From Burkholderia sp. Ax-1719 (GTDB lineage Bacteria > Pseudomonadota > Gammaproteobacteria > Burkholderiales > Burkholderiaceae): a stretch of 64,000 bases of DNA. The stretch covers positions 1-64,000 of the forward strand of contig NZ_VWWJ01000007.1 in NCBI RefSeq assembly GCF_011753055.1. The letters run 5' to 3'. Position 1 is the first letter of the stretch. Each line of letters begins with the position of its first letter. Of the stretch, positions 50,774 through 58,514 are shown in pieces. The notes below the pieces were generated by a model. That model made no database searches. It had not been told where the DNA came from and worked only from the letters and a program-made list of their open reading frames with translations. The position numbers and the translations under genes were made by a program.

Positions 50774-51026
50774 GGCGAACCTTTCAATCACGCGGTAGAT
50801 CGGGGAAGCCCATTGATGCAACGGCTACGCGTGTTGCATAAGCCGATGCCACAGGGGCAATGTCCGGCCCATCGTAGCGGCAAAGGCCCCGCGCGGGACT
50901 GTCCAAACCGGCCCATCTAGTGACAAATCTGGCCACGCTCTGCCTGTCGAGCGCCTGAATAAAAGGCAGCCCAGGGTTAAACCTGATGCGATGCGTGTCC
51001 AATCCACCCGCGTGTGGGGTTGCGCA

Positions 51027-52031
51027 TCAGTCGCGGCCGCGATAGGTCCCGGGCGTGCTGCCGGTCCAGTGCCGGAAGGCGCGATGAAAGGCGCTGGGAT
51101 CGTCGAAACCGATATCTGCGCCAATAGCCGCGATGGTGTCCTGGGTGTCGGTGAGGCGCTGGATCGCCACGTCGCGGCGCAATTCGTCCTTGAGCGCCTG
51201 GAACGACGTGTCCTCTGCGGCGAGGCGTCGGCACAAGGTGCGCACCGAACAGTGCAGATGGTCCGAGGCGGCCTCGATGGTCGGCAGATCGGGCAGCGTG
51301 CTCGCCAGGTACTGGCGCACCTGATGGCTCACCAGTTGCTCGCTGAACGATTCGAAGATCCAGTCGCCGGGCGAGCGCGCGAGAAACTGGCGCAGATTGC
51401 GCTTGCTCTGCCGGATCGGCATATCCAGATAGGCCGCGCTGAAGCGAAACAGCGCCGTCTCGCAGCCAAAGCGCACCGGCCCGGAAAAGAAGTAGCGGTG
51501 ATCGTGCGCGTGCGCCGGACGCTCGCAGGCCAGCTCGACCTGGAGGAACGGAATCTTCTGGCCGATCAGCCAGGACGAGACGCCGTGCGCAAGCTTGAGC
51601 ATCAACTCCTGCCCCAGGGGACTCAGCGAACCAAAGGCCGGAGCCGGGCGCAATTCCACTTGCGCCACCAGCGCGCTGCGACGGGATTCGAGGCGGAAGT
51701 CGTCCAGCACGATATGGAAAAACTGGCCAAAGCGATGCAGCGCCGTCTCCAGGTTGCGCGCATCCAGCAGGCTCAGGCAGAGAAACTTGAGCGTACCGCT
51801 GCGAAACGGCCGGCTGAAGACGCCCGGCATTTCGTCGTCCAGCTCGATGGCGAGCATGCGGTAGAGCGTGGAGAACTGCTCTTCAGTCACGCGCGCACCG
51901 GGTTCGCTCAGCAATTCTTCGGGGATGCCCGCTTCTTCCAGATAGCGCTCGACCACTTCGGGCCGCGCGCCGGCGGCGGCAAGAAAACCGAGAACGAGCG
52001 AAATGGGGACGGTGGAGCCAGGAAGTTGCAT
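51027..52031 (-). CDS. AraC-family regulator with arabinose-binding-like (OruR/ArgR-type) sensor domain
   Basis: 334 residues: an Arabinose_bd-type N-terminal domain (about 15-205) and a C-terminal AraC DNA-binding domain (about 230-330) with HLHCSVRTLCRRLAAE in the first helix-turn-helix and IAAIGADIGFDDPSAFHRAF in the second. The frame is open for almost 200 codons upstream, but that part is an Arg/His-rich antisense-type sequence, so the ATG at 52031 was chosen. Located upstream of the beta-oxidation operon, it is a natural candidate regulator of fatty-acid use. Ligand unknown. Confidence 0.88.
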   Translation of the reverse strand: MQLPGSTVPISLVLGFLAAAGARPEVVERYLEEAGIPEELLSEPGARVTEEQFSTLYRMLAIELDDEMPGVFSRPFRSGTLKFLCLSLLDARNLETALHRFGQFFHIVLDDFRLESRRSALVAQVELRPAPAFGSLSPLGQELMLKLAHGVSSWLIGQKIPFLQVELACERPAHAHDHRYFFSGPVRFGCETALFRFSAAYLDMPIRQSKRNLRQFLARSPGDWIFESFSEQLVSHQVRQYLASTLPDLPTIEAASDHLHCSVRTLCRRLAAEDTSFQALKDELRRDVAIQRLTDTQDTIAAIGADIGFDDPSAFHRAFRHWTGSTPGTYRGRD

Positions 52032-52253
52032 GCCGTGGATAACGCCGGGTAAGCCGGGGCGGAGCGAGAAAAAAGCGCCTGAGCGCGACACCGCATCATA
52101 CGCTCGCGCATCGCCGTTCACACCCTTGAGGCAGCGTTTCGCGACGCCGCCGCGCCGCCTGTCGCAATCCGCTCGCGCCGCGCCGCGCGCCGCCCGACCA
52201 TGAGCGTCATCGAAGCACTCACCGTTCAGATGCTCACCACCGAGGTTGCCGCC

Positions 52254-52769
52254 ATGTATCTCAGCCTGATCCAACACACGCCCCACTGGGTTTGGGGCAC
52301 GCTTGCCGCCCTCATCGTTCTGGGCGTGCGCCAGAGCGTGCCGCGCCAGCGCTCGCTGCGCAGCGCCACAGCCCTGCCGCTCGTCATGACCGCGTTTTCG
52401 CTGTACGGCGTGGTTTCGGACTTCGCGCACGAGCCGCTTGCGCTTGCGGCCTGGGCGCTGGGCGCGGGCGCGCTGTTTTCGGTGATGACGACGCAAGGCG
52501 CGTGGCGCGGCGTGCGCTGGTCGCAGACGCAGCAAAGACTGATCGTGCCGGGCAGCTGGCTGCCGCTGGCGCTCTATCTGGGCCTCTTCTGCGTGAAGTT
52601 CGTGGTTGGCGCGACGCTCGCGATGCATCCGGCGCGCGTTGACGACGCGGATTTCGCCTGCCTCACCGGCCTCGCCTATGGTGCGTTCAGCGGCGTGTTC
52701 GTGTCGCGCAGCTATGCGATGTTTCGCATCGCCCGCAGCGTCCTCACCCGGGACGCCGCGCTCTGGTAG
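52254..52769 (+). CDS. DUF6622-like small membrane protein
   Basis: 171 residues from an ATG with GAGG eight bases before it; an ATG 54 bases earlier has no such site. Five hydrophobic segments: about 7-22, 40-58, 62-78, 102-120 and 132-150. The opening LIQHTPHWVWGTLAALIVLG resembles DUF6622 proteins, uncharacterised inner-membrane proteins common in Burkholderiaceae; that assignment is from memory. It precedes the LytS/LytTR pair by 97 bases and could be cotranscribed. Confidence 0.75.
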   Translation: MYLSLIQHTPHWVWGTLAALIVLGVRQSVPRQRSLRSATALPLVMTAFSLYGVVSDFAHEPLALAAWALGAGALFSVMTTQGAWRGVRWSQTQQRLIVPGSWLPLALYLGLFCVKFVVGATLAMHPARVDDADFACLTGLAYGAFSGVFVSRSYAMFRIARSVLTRDAALW

Positions 52770-52866
52770 CCCTCGGCCGCGGCGCTAGAATCTGCCCTGA
52801 TGCACACCTGACCCACCACGGCGCGCGCCGCGCCTCTCTCGTTGAGCACCGACTCCGGAAGCCGAC

Positions 52867-53973
52867 ATGCCCTCCTACCGCAACGCGCTCGACTGGCTCT
52901 GGCGGGAAATCCGCATCGCGATTCCCATCGGCGCGCTCAGCACTTTGCTGTCCGGCGCGCTTGTGCAGGAATCGTTCGTGTCCAACCTCAAGTACTCGTT
53001 CAGCATCACGCTGTGTATCCAGACGCTGATCGAAGGCGGCCGCTACGGTCTCGCAGCGCTTGTGAAACGCCGCACCGCCGCCCACACCGCATCCGACGCA
53101 CAGGCCCCTCAGCGCGCATGGCCAGGCTGGCCACTGATGGCGCCGTGGCTGGTGTTCTCGGTGGCGCTCGGCTACTTCGCGGGGCATGCGCTGGGCGACT
53201 GGCTGACCGGCGTACACCGCGATCCCATCGCGTTTTTCCGCAACCGTTCGGTGCTGCTGCCGACTTTCGGCCCGGCGCTCGTTCTGACGCTCGGCTGCAC
53301 CTGGTTTTTCTACGCGCGCGGCCGGCTCGCCGCAATGCAGGCGCGCACCGAAACTGCCTTGCGCACGGCCGCAGAAACCCAGTTGCGCCTGCTCGTCTCG
53401 CAACTCGAACCGCATATGCTGTTCAATACACTTGCGAATCTGCGCGTGTTGATCGGCAGCGATCCGCCGCGCGCCCAGGCGATGCTCGACCACCTGATCG
53501 GCTTTTTGCGTGCGACGCTCGACGCCTCGCGCTCGGACACGCACGCGCTGACAGCGGAATTCGCGCGGGTGCGCGACTATCTCGAACTCATGCAAGTCCG
53601 CATGGGGCCACGGCTGCGCGCGACGCTCGATCTGCCCGACGCACTCGGCGCGCTGCCAGTGCCCCCGCTGCTCCTGCAACCGCTGGTGGAAAACGCGCTC
53701 AAGCATGGTCTGGAGCCGCACGTCGCGGGCGGCGAAATCGAGGTCGCCGCCCGCCGCGAAGGCGCGACGCTGATCCTGAGCGTGCGCGACACCGGCGCAG
53801 GACTGCACGCCGCGCCCGCCGACGGCACACGCTTCGGACTGCGGCAGGTGCGCGAGCGCCTCGCCGCGCTGTACGGCGAGGCGGCGCAGTTCGCCCTGAC
53901 CGAGCCCAATGACGGCCGCGGCGGTGCGCTCGCCATCGTGCGCGTGCCGATTCACGCGCCCGCCCTCTCCTGA
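52867..53973 (+). CDS. LytS-type sensor histidine kinase (HisKA_7TM/His_kinase family)
   Basis: 368 residues: four hydrophobic helices in the first 150 residues with no large external domain, then the His_kinase motif QLEPHMLFNTLANLR with His183 and a HATPase domain (QPLVENALKHGL, RDTGAGL, GLRQVRERLAALYG). This kind of kinase pairs with LytTR-domain regulators, and the next gene encodes one. E. coli YehU/YpdA (BtsS/PyrS) belong here and sense pyruvate; the signal in this case is unknown. Confidence 0.9.
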   Translation: MPSYRNALDWLWREIRIAIPIGALSTLLSGALVQESFVSNLKYSFSITLCIQTLIEGGRYGLAALVKRRTAAHTASDAQAPQRAWPGWPLMAPWLVFSVALGYFAGHALGDWLTGVHRDPIAFFRNRSVLLPTFGPALVLTLGCTWFFYARGRLAAMQARTETALRTAAETQLRLLVSQLEPHMLFNTLANLRVLIGSDPPRAQAMLDHLIGFLRATLDASRSDTHALTAEFARVRDYLELMQVRMGPRLRATLDLPDALGALPVPPLLLQPLVENALKHGLEPHVAGGEIEVAARREGATLILSVRDTGAGLHAAPADGTRFGLRQVRERLAALYGEAAQFALTEPNDGRGGALAIVRVPIHAPALS

Positions 53974-54013
53974 CTGCGACACGCCCCGACACGACCCGAC
54001 ACGCCCCGACGCC

Positions 54014-54823
54014 ATGCAAGCCACCGCCCTGATCGCCGAAGACGAACCCCTGCTGGCCGCCCATCTGCAAGCCGAATTGCAGCGCCTTTGGCCCGAACTG
54101 CGCGTGCTGGCGACAGTGGGCGACGGGGCGTCGGCGCTACGCGAGTGCCTGGCTCTCGCCCCGGATGTGGTGTTTCTCGACATCCGCATGCCGGGCATGA
54201 ACGGGCTGGACGCCGCGCAGGCGCTGGTGGAGGACTGGCCCGATAGCCACGCCCACGGCGCGCCGCCGCTCATCGTGTTCGTCACGGCTTACGACGAATA
54301 CGCGGTGCGCGCGTTCGAGCGCGCCGCGCTCGACTACGTGCTCAAGCCGGTGCAGCCGGAACGGCTTGCGCAAACCTGCGAGCGGCTTCGCGCTGCGCTC
54401 GCCAGACGCAGCGCAGCGCCGGACAAGCTCGAACCGCTCGTCGCCCAGTTGCGCGGCCTGCTGGGCATCGAGCGCGAGTCGGCGGAGCCCGGCATCGAAC
54501 CGCTGCGCATGATCCAGGCGAGCGCGGGCAACACCATCACGATGATTCCCGTCGACGAGGTGCTGTTTTTCGAATCCGCCGACAAATATGTGCGTGTCGT
54601 CACGGCGGATCGCGAGCACCTGATTCGCCTCTCGCTGCGCGATCTGCTGCAACGGCTCGACGCGCAGACGTTCTGGCAGATCCATCGCGGCACGATTGTG
54701 CGTGCGGACGCCATCGCCAGCGCCTCGCGCGACGAGGCCGGCAAGCTCACGCTGCGACTGCGCGGCCACGAAGCGCGGCTGGTGGTGAGCCGGCTTTATG
54801 CGGATCGATTCAAGGGCATGTGA
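54014..54823 (+). CDS. LytTR-family response regulator
   Basis: 269 residues: receiver (AEDEP pocket, phospho-acceptor Asp56 in FLDIRMPGMNG, Thr in FVTAYDEYAVRAF, Lys in LKPVQ) and a C-terminal LytTR DNA-binding domain (about 165-269; VLFFESADKYVRVVT, WQIHRGTIVRADAI). The receiver contains the hallmark YDEYAVRAFERAALDYVLKP of the LytTR group. 40 bases after its kinase gene. Targets are normally paired direct repeats; none was located. Confidence 0.93.
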   Translation: MQATALIAEDEPLLAAHLQAELQRLWPELRVLATVGDGASALRECLALAPDVVFLDIRMPGMNGLDAAQALVEDWPDSHAHGAPPLIVFVTAYDEYAVRAFERAALDYVLKPVQPERLAQTCERLRAALARRSAAPDKLEPLVAQLRGLLGIERESAEPGIEPLRMIQASAGNTITMIPVDEVLFFESADKYVRVVTADREHLIRLSLRDLLQRLDAQTFWQIHRGTIVRADAIASASRDEAGKLTLRLRGHEARLVVSRLYADRFKGM

Positions 54824-54876
54824 GATCGGCGGCCACGGCGCGCAACTACTGGTAAGACCTGGTAATAACTTACCCC

Positions 54877-54904
54877 TCAAGAACTGCGCAATCGCGACCG
54901 TTAT
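54877..54904 (+). promoter_or_regulatory. Possible sigma-28 (FliA) promoter of the FlxA-like gene
   Basis: TCAA-N16-ACCGTTAT resembles the flagellar TAAA-N15-GCCGATAA promoter, matching CCG and TA of the -10 box. 63 bases before the ATG. Weak; offered because FlxA genes are FliA-dependent. Confidence 0.25.
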
Positions 54905-54967
54905 CCGGTTTAGGGGTATTTATCGCGCACGCCAGGCGCGCCGCATCATTACAAAGGGAAGGATTCC

Positions 54968-55546
54968 ATGCAGATTCAGCCGACCAGCGCGGCCACGGTC
55001 GCCACCACCACGTACACCGGCACGACCAGCAGCAACAACGGCACGGCGGCATCCAGCACGGCATCGACCGCCAGCACCAGCACGGATAGCAGCACGACGT
55101 CCGCCAGCGGCGCATCGTCGAGTTCGTCGACGGGTTCGAGTTCGGGCACGTCGAGCACCACGAGCACGTCCAGCGCGAAAAAATCCGGTGGTGGCGGAGG
55201 CGGAGGCGGCGGGGGTTCGTCGTCATCGAGCGATGCGACCACGGCCGCCATCGACAAGCTCAAGGCGCTGATCAAATCGCTCGAAGCCCAGCTGGCGCAG
55301 GTGCAGAATTCGGGCGGCTCGACGCAGGCTGCGTCGTCCGCTTCTTCTTCGTCGTCGCAATCGGGCACGCAAGGCACAACCGACACAACCGCGGCCACCG
55401 CAAAATCGGGTGCGTCGGCGCAACAGAACGCGAAGCTTTCGCAGGCGAGCCAGATCGAATCCGCGCTGCAAACCGCGCAGGCCGAACTGGTGCAGTTGAT
55501 GCTGGCCAGCGGTCAAACCACCGGCCTGCTGTCGACGACGGCCTGA
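54968..55546 (+). CDS. Ser/Thr/Ala/Gly-rich low-complexity protein, FlxA-like
   Basis: 192 residues, mostly Ser, Thr, Ala and Gly. Residues about 20-70 are Ser/Thr-rich, 70-83 contain a run of ten Gly, and 93-113 hold the only ordered piece, an amphipathic coil (IDKLKALIKSLEAQLAQVQ) like the FlxA-family repeat. No signal peptide, Trp or Cys. FlxA is a flagellar-regulon protein of unknown function. GGGAAGGA precedes the ATG, so translation is likely. Base composition is GC-rich but codon use is limited by the repeats; the frame on the opposite strand is a mirror. Confidence 0.65.
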   Translation: MQIQPTSAATVATTTYTGTTSSNNGTAASSTASTASTSTDSSTTSASGASSSSSTGSSSGTSSTTSTSSAKKSGGGGGGGGGGSSSSSDATTAAIDKLKALIKSLEAQLAQVQNSGGSTQAASSASSSSSQSGTQGTTDTTAATAKSGASAQQNAKLSQASQIESALQTAQAELVQLMLASGQTTGLLSTTA

Positions 55547-55549
55547 GGT

Positions 55550-56455
55550 TCAGCGCCCCGCGCCGCGCACGCCCACGTAGACCGAATAGACCGATGAGGT
55601 CGCGGTAATAAACAGCCGGTTGCGGTTCAAACCGCCGAACGTGAGGTTCGACACCACTTCCGGCAGCAGGATCTTGCCGAGCAGTTCGCCCTGCGGCGAG
55701 TAGCAATGCACGCCGTCTTCGGCGCTGGTCCAGACATTGCCGTATTCGTCCACGCGAAAGCCGTCCGGCACGCCGCTCGACATCGAGATAAACACGCGGC
55801 TGTTGCATAGCACGCCACCCTCGACGTCGAACACGCGGATATGGCGCGGGCCGCCCTCCACGTGCGAGGCACCCGAATCGGCGATATAGAGCCGCGACTC
55901 GTCCGGCGAAAACGCCAGCCCATTCGGCTTGACGAAGTCGTCGGCAACGCGCCGCGCTTCGCGTTCGCCGTGCGAGAGCGCGTAGACGTGGCAGCCGCCG
56001 ATTTCGCCATCGGCGCGAAAGCCTTCGTAGTCGCTCATGATCCCGTAGTCGGGATCGGTGAACCAGATCGTGCCCTGCGAATCGACGACCAGATCGTTCG
56101 GCGAATTGAAGCGCCGGCCTTCGAAATGCGACACCAGCACCGTCACACTGCCATCGTGCTCCGTGCGCGAAATGCAGCGCCGGCCGTGTTCGCAGCTCAC
56201 CAGCCGGCCTTCGTTGTCGCGCGTGTTGCCGTTGCTGAAGTTCGCGTTGCCGCGAAACACGCCTGCGCCCAAGCCAGGCACCCAGCGCATCATGCGGTTG
56301 TTCGGAATGTCGCTCCACACCAGCATGTCCGCCGCCGGAAAATACGCCGGCCCCTCGGTCCAGAGGCAATCGCCGGCGATCTTTTCCAGCGGCGCGTTCG
56401 CCTGAATCAGCGAGCGAAAGCGCGCGTCGTGCACTTCATAGTCGTTCTGCTTCAT
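55550..56455 (-). CDS. SMP-30/gluconolactonase-family sugar lactonase
   Basis: 301 residues of the six-bladed SMP-30 beta-propeller. Metal ligands expected for the family are visible: Glu34 (WTEGPAYF), Asn120-Asp121 (NSPNDLVVD) and the later KPNGLAFSPDE and DG..RVDEYGN segments. It opens a sugar-acid lactone, matching the dehydrogenase encoded upstream, which would make such a lactone or open-chain acid. Its ATG overlaps the denD-like stop by four bases (ATGA). Last gene of the operon. Confidence 0.9.
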   Translation of the reverse strand: MKQNDYEVHDARFRSLIQANAPLEKIAGDCLWTEGPAYFPAADMLVWSDIPNNRMMRWVPGLGAGVFRGNANFSNGNTRDNEGRLVSCEHGRRCISRTEHDGSVTVLVSHFEGRRFNSPNDLVVDSQGTIWFTDPDYGIMSDYEGFRADGEIGGCHVYALSHGEREARRVADDFVKPNGLAFSPDESRLYIADSGASHVEGGPRHIRVFDVEGGVLCNSRVFISMSSGVPDGFRVDEYGNVWTSAEDGVHCYSPQGELLGKILLPEVVSNLTFGGLNRNRLFITATSSVYSVYVGVRGAGR

Positions 56456-57459
56456 GCGCGTTTCTTTTCCGCCCAGGGCAGCTCGTCTTCCACGTAGACC
56501 TTGACGATCGCATGAAACGACGCGTCCCCCGAAAAGCCCAGCTTCTTCGCGCGCGTGACGTTCCAGCTCGACGGCCAGCTGCTGACGATGCGCTCGATCA
56601 CCTCGTCGGGCACCCACTCCACGCGCCCCACGGCTTTCGAGCCGCCGAACTTGCTCAGCTCTTCGATCATTTCGTCCACGGTCGTCGACACGCCCGGCAG
56701 ATTGACGATGCGCCGCGTGCCCAGCGTTTCCCCTTCGATCTCGCTGGCCGTCACGAGGCACTGCACCGCCTTGCGCGGCGACAGCAGCCAGATGCTGGTC
56801 GAGCCGCTCACGGGACACACGGCAGTCTCGCCGTTGAGCGCCTCGCGCACGATGCCGCTCGCAAACGACGACGCCGCGCCGCTCGGACGCCCCGGCCGCA
56901 CCGCGACGGTCGGCAGGCGCAGCACGCGCCCATCGACAAAACCGCGCCGCGAATAATCGCCGATCAGCAGTTCGGCCATCGCCTTCTGCACGCCATACGA
57001 CGACTGCGGATCGAGCGCGGTATCGTCCTGCACTTCCTCGGGCAGCGCGCCGCCGTACACCGCCACCGAACTGGTGAACACGAGACGCGGACGATGCGCG
57101 CGCGCCCGACAGACTTCGAGCAGCGCGCGCGTGCCGTCCAGATTGATATGCAGGCCCAGATCGAACTCGGCTTCTGCCTCGGCGCTCAGGATGGCGGCCA
57201 GATGGAAGATCACGGCGGTATCCGTGTCGATCAGGCGTTCCAGCACCGCGCGATCCGCTACATCGCCCGTTTCGACGCGCACGCGCGCATCGTCAGGCAC
57301 GGGCGACGCCGCGGGCGTGGTGTCGAGCAGGATCAGTTCCGTGATCGGCTCGGGCGTGCCGCCGTTCTGCAATGTCTTGCGCAACGCGCCGCGCGCGAGC
57401 AGATCGCGCGCGAGACGTTGCCCCAGAAACCCCGCACCACCGGTAATCAGCACTTTCAT
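56452..57459 (-). CDS. denD: D-erythronate dehydrogenase-like NAD-dependent epimerase/dehydratase
   Basis: 335 residues, short-chain dehydrogenase (extended) fold: NAD-binding GGAGFLGQRLARDL at the N-terminus, the catalytic Ser/Tyr-Lys triad in VFTSSVAVYG and SSYGVQKAMAELL. Sequence features and neighbours (OtnI-like isomerase) match DenD of the tetronate pathway, which oxidises D-erythronate to 2-keto form. The SMP-30 gene overlaps its stop, the OtnI-like gene ends 77 bases upstream. The pathway kinase (OtnK/DenK) and aldolase (OtnC) are not in the window. Confidence 0.85.
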   Translation of the reverse strand: MKVLITGGAGFLGQRLARDLLARGALRKTLQNGGTPEPITELILLDTTPAASPVPDDARVRVETGDVADRAVLERLIDTDTAVIFHLAAILSAEAEAEFDLGLHINLDGTRALLEVCRARAHRPRLVFTSSVAVYGGALPEEVQDDTALDPQSSYGVQKAMAELLIGDYSRRGFVDGRVLRLPTVAVRPGRPSGAASSFASGIVREALNGETAVCPVSGSTSIWLLSPRKAVQCLVTASEIEGETLGTRRIVNLPGVSTTVDEMIEELSKFGGSKAVGRVEWVPDEVIERIVSSWPSSWNVTRAKKLGFSGDASFHAIVKVYVEDELPWAEKKRA

Positions 57460-57536
57460 GTTCGATTGCTCCGTTCATGCTTGTGGGAACTGCGACGACT
57501 GAAGCGGACCTGCGCGCGGCACGATGCCGTCGGCTT

Positions 57537-58325
57537 TTAGCCGCGCGCGGGCAGATAAGGCCGGATCCAGCCGAGACCCGCCGACGCCGTCGTGCGCGGA
57601 CGGTATTCGCAGCCGATCCAGCCGGTATAGCCGAGCGCGTCGATGCGCTCGAACAGCCAGGGATAGTTGAGTTCGCCACGATCGGGTTCGTTGCGACCGG
57701 GCACGCCCGCGATCTGGATATGACCGATGCCGGGCATATCGCGTTCGAGCTTCACACTCAAATCGCCTTCGACAATCTGGCAGTGATAGCAGTCGAACTG
57801 CACCTGGAGATTGGGCGCGCCGATCTCCTTGCAGATGGCGTGCGCGTCATCCTGGCGGTTGAGCAGGTAGCCCGGCATGTCGCGCGGGTTGATCGGCTCG
57901 ATCAGGATCGTGACGCCTTCGGCCTGAGCGGCCTGCGCTGCGAAGGCGAGGTTCTTGAGATAGGTTTCGCGCTGCGCCGCGCGTGTTTCCGGCGACGCGA
58001 CGATTCCCGCCATGACGTGCAGCTTGCGGTTGCCGAGCACGCGCGCGTAAGCGAGCGCCTGATCGATGCTGCGGCGGAATTCGTCTTCGCGTCCCGGCAG
58101 GGAAGCGATGCCGCGCTCGCCGTTGGTCCAGTCGCCCGGCAGCACGTTGAACAGCACCTGCGTGAGCCCGGCTGCGTCGAGCCGCGCCTTCAGTTCCTCG
58201 GGCGCGTACTCATAGGGAAACAGATACTCGACTGCCTCGAAACCGTCACGCGCCGCCGCCGCGAAACGGTCTGGAAAAGCGTGCTCGGTGTACATCATGG
58301 ACAGATTGGCGGCAAAACGAGGCAT
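57537..58325 (-). CDS. otnI: 2-oxo-tetronate isomerase (OtnI) / hydroxypyruvate isomerase-like TIM barrel
   Basis: 262 residues of the xylose-isomerase-like TIM barrel: MPRFAANLSMMYTE at the start, metal-binding Glu in ILIEPINPRDMPGY and QFDCYHCQIVEGDL, GHIQIAGVPGRNEPD and the terminal EYRPRT. This matches Hyi/OtnI. With DenD downstream it should isomerise 2-keto-tetronate in D-erythronate or L-threonate use. First gene of the three-gene operon. A tandem 12-bp repeat lies 36 bases upstream of its ATG. Confidence 0.88.
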   Translation of the reverse strand: MPRFAANLSMMYTEHAFPDRFAAAARDGFEAVEYLFPYEYAPEELKARLDAAGLTQVLFNVLPGDWTNGERGIASLPGREDEFRRSIDQALAYARVLGNRKLHVMAGIVASPETRAAQRETYLKNLAFAAQAAQAEGVTILIEPINPRDMPGYLLNRQDDAHAICKEIGAPNLQVQFDCYHCQIVEGDLSVKLERDMPGIGHIQIAGVPGRNEPDRGELNYPWLFERIDALGYTGWIGCEYRPRTTASAGLGWIRPYLPARG

Positions 58326-58360
58326 CGAAAACTCCGGAGGCGCAAAATTGGCAGTCGATC

Positions 58361-58384
58361 ATTCTAAAAGCGATTCTAAAAGCG
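58361..58384. repeat. Tandem 12-bp direct repeat upstream of otnI
   Basis: ATTCTAAAAGCG occurs twice without a gap (58361-58372, 58373-58384), 36 bases before the otnI ATG on the opposite strand. It may be a double regulator site or simple slippage duplication. Confidence 0.5.
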
Positions 58385-58482
58385 CCCTCAGACACAAGCA
58401 TCCGCGATAACCCTGAGACCGGTAACACGCCTGCGTTGCTCGGCGCTCCGCGCGCTCGCCCTACAAGAAGCTGCGCCACGCC

Positions 58483-58497
58483 TTACATGGCATGTAA
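58483..58497. promoter_or_regulatory. 15-bp palindrome before the endopeptidase gene
   Basis: TTACATGGCATGTAA is a perfect 7-1-7 dyad ending 17 bases before the predicted GTG start, overlapping the likely promoter/leader. Binding protein unknown. Confidence 0.5.
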
Positions 58498-58514
58498 TAT
58501 GGAGCCTCTCGCGC

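Noticed and set aside
44194..50920. Several 560-790-codon frames on the plus strand opposite the beta-oxidation operon
   Set aside because: No motifs; the sense strand encodes full-length enzymes with intact catalytic residues.
52032..52628. A 200-codon N-terminal extension of the AraC regulator
   Set aside because: The extension is Arg/His-rich and overlaps the convincing small membrane protein gene on the other strand; AraC homology begins at the chosen ATG.
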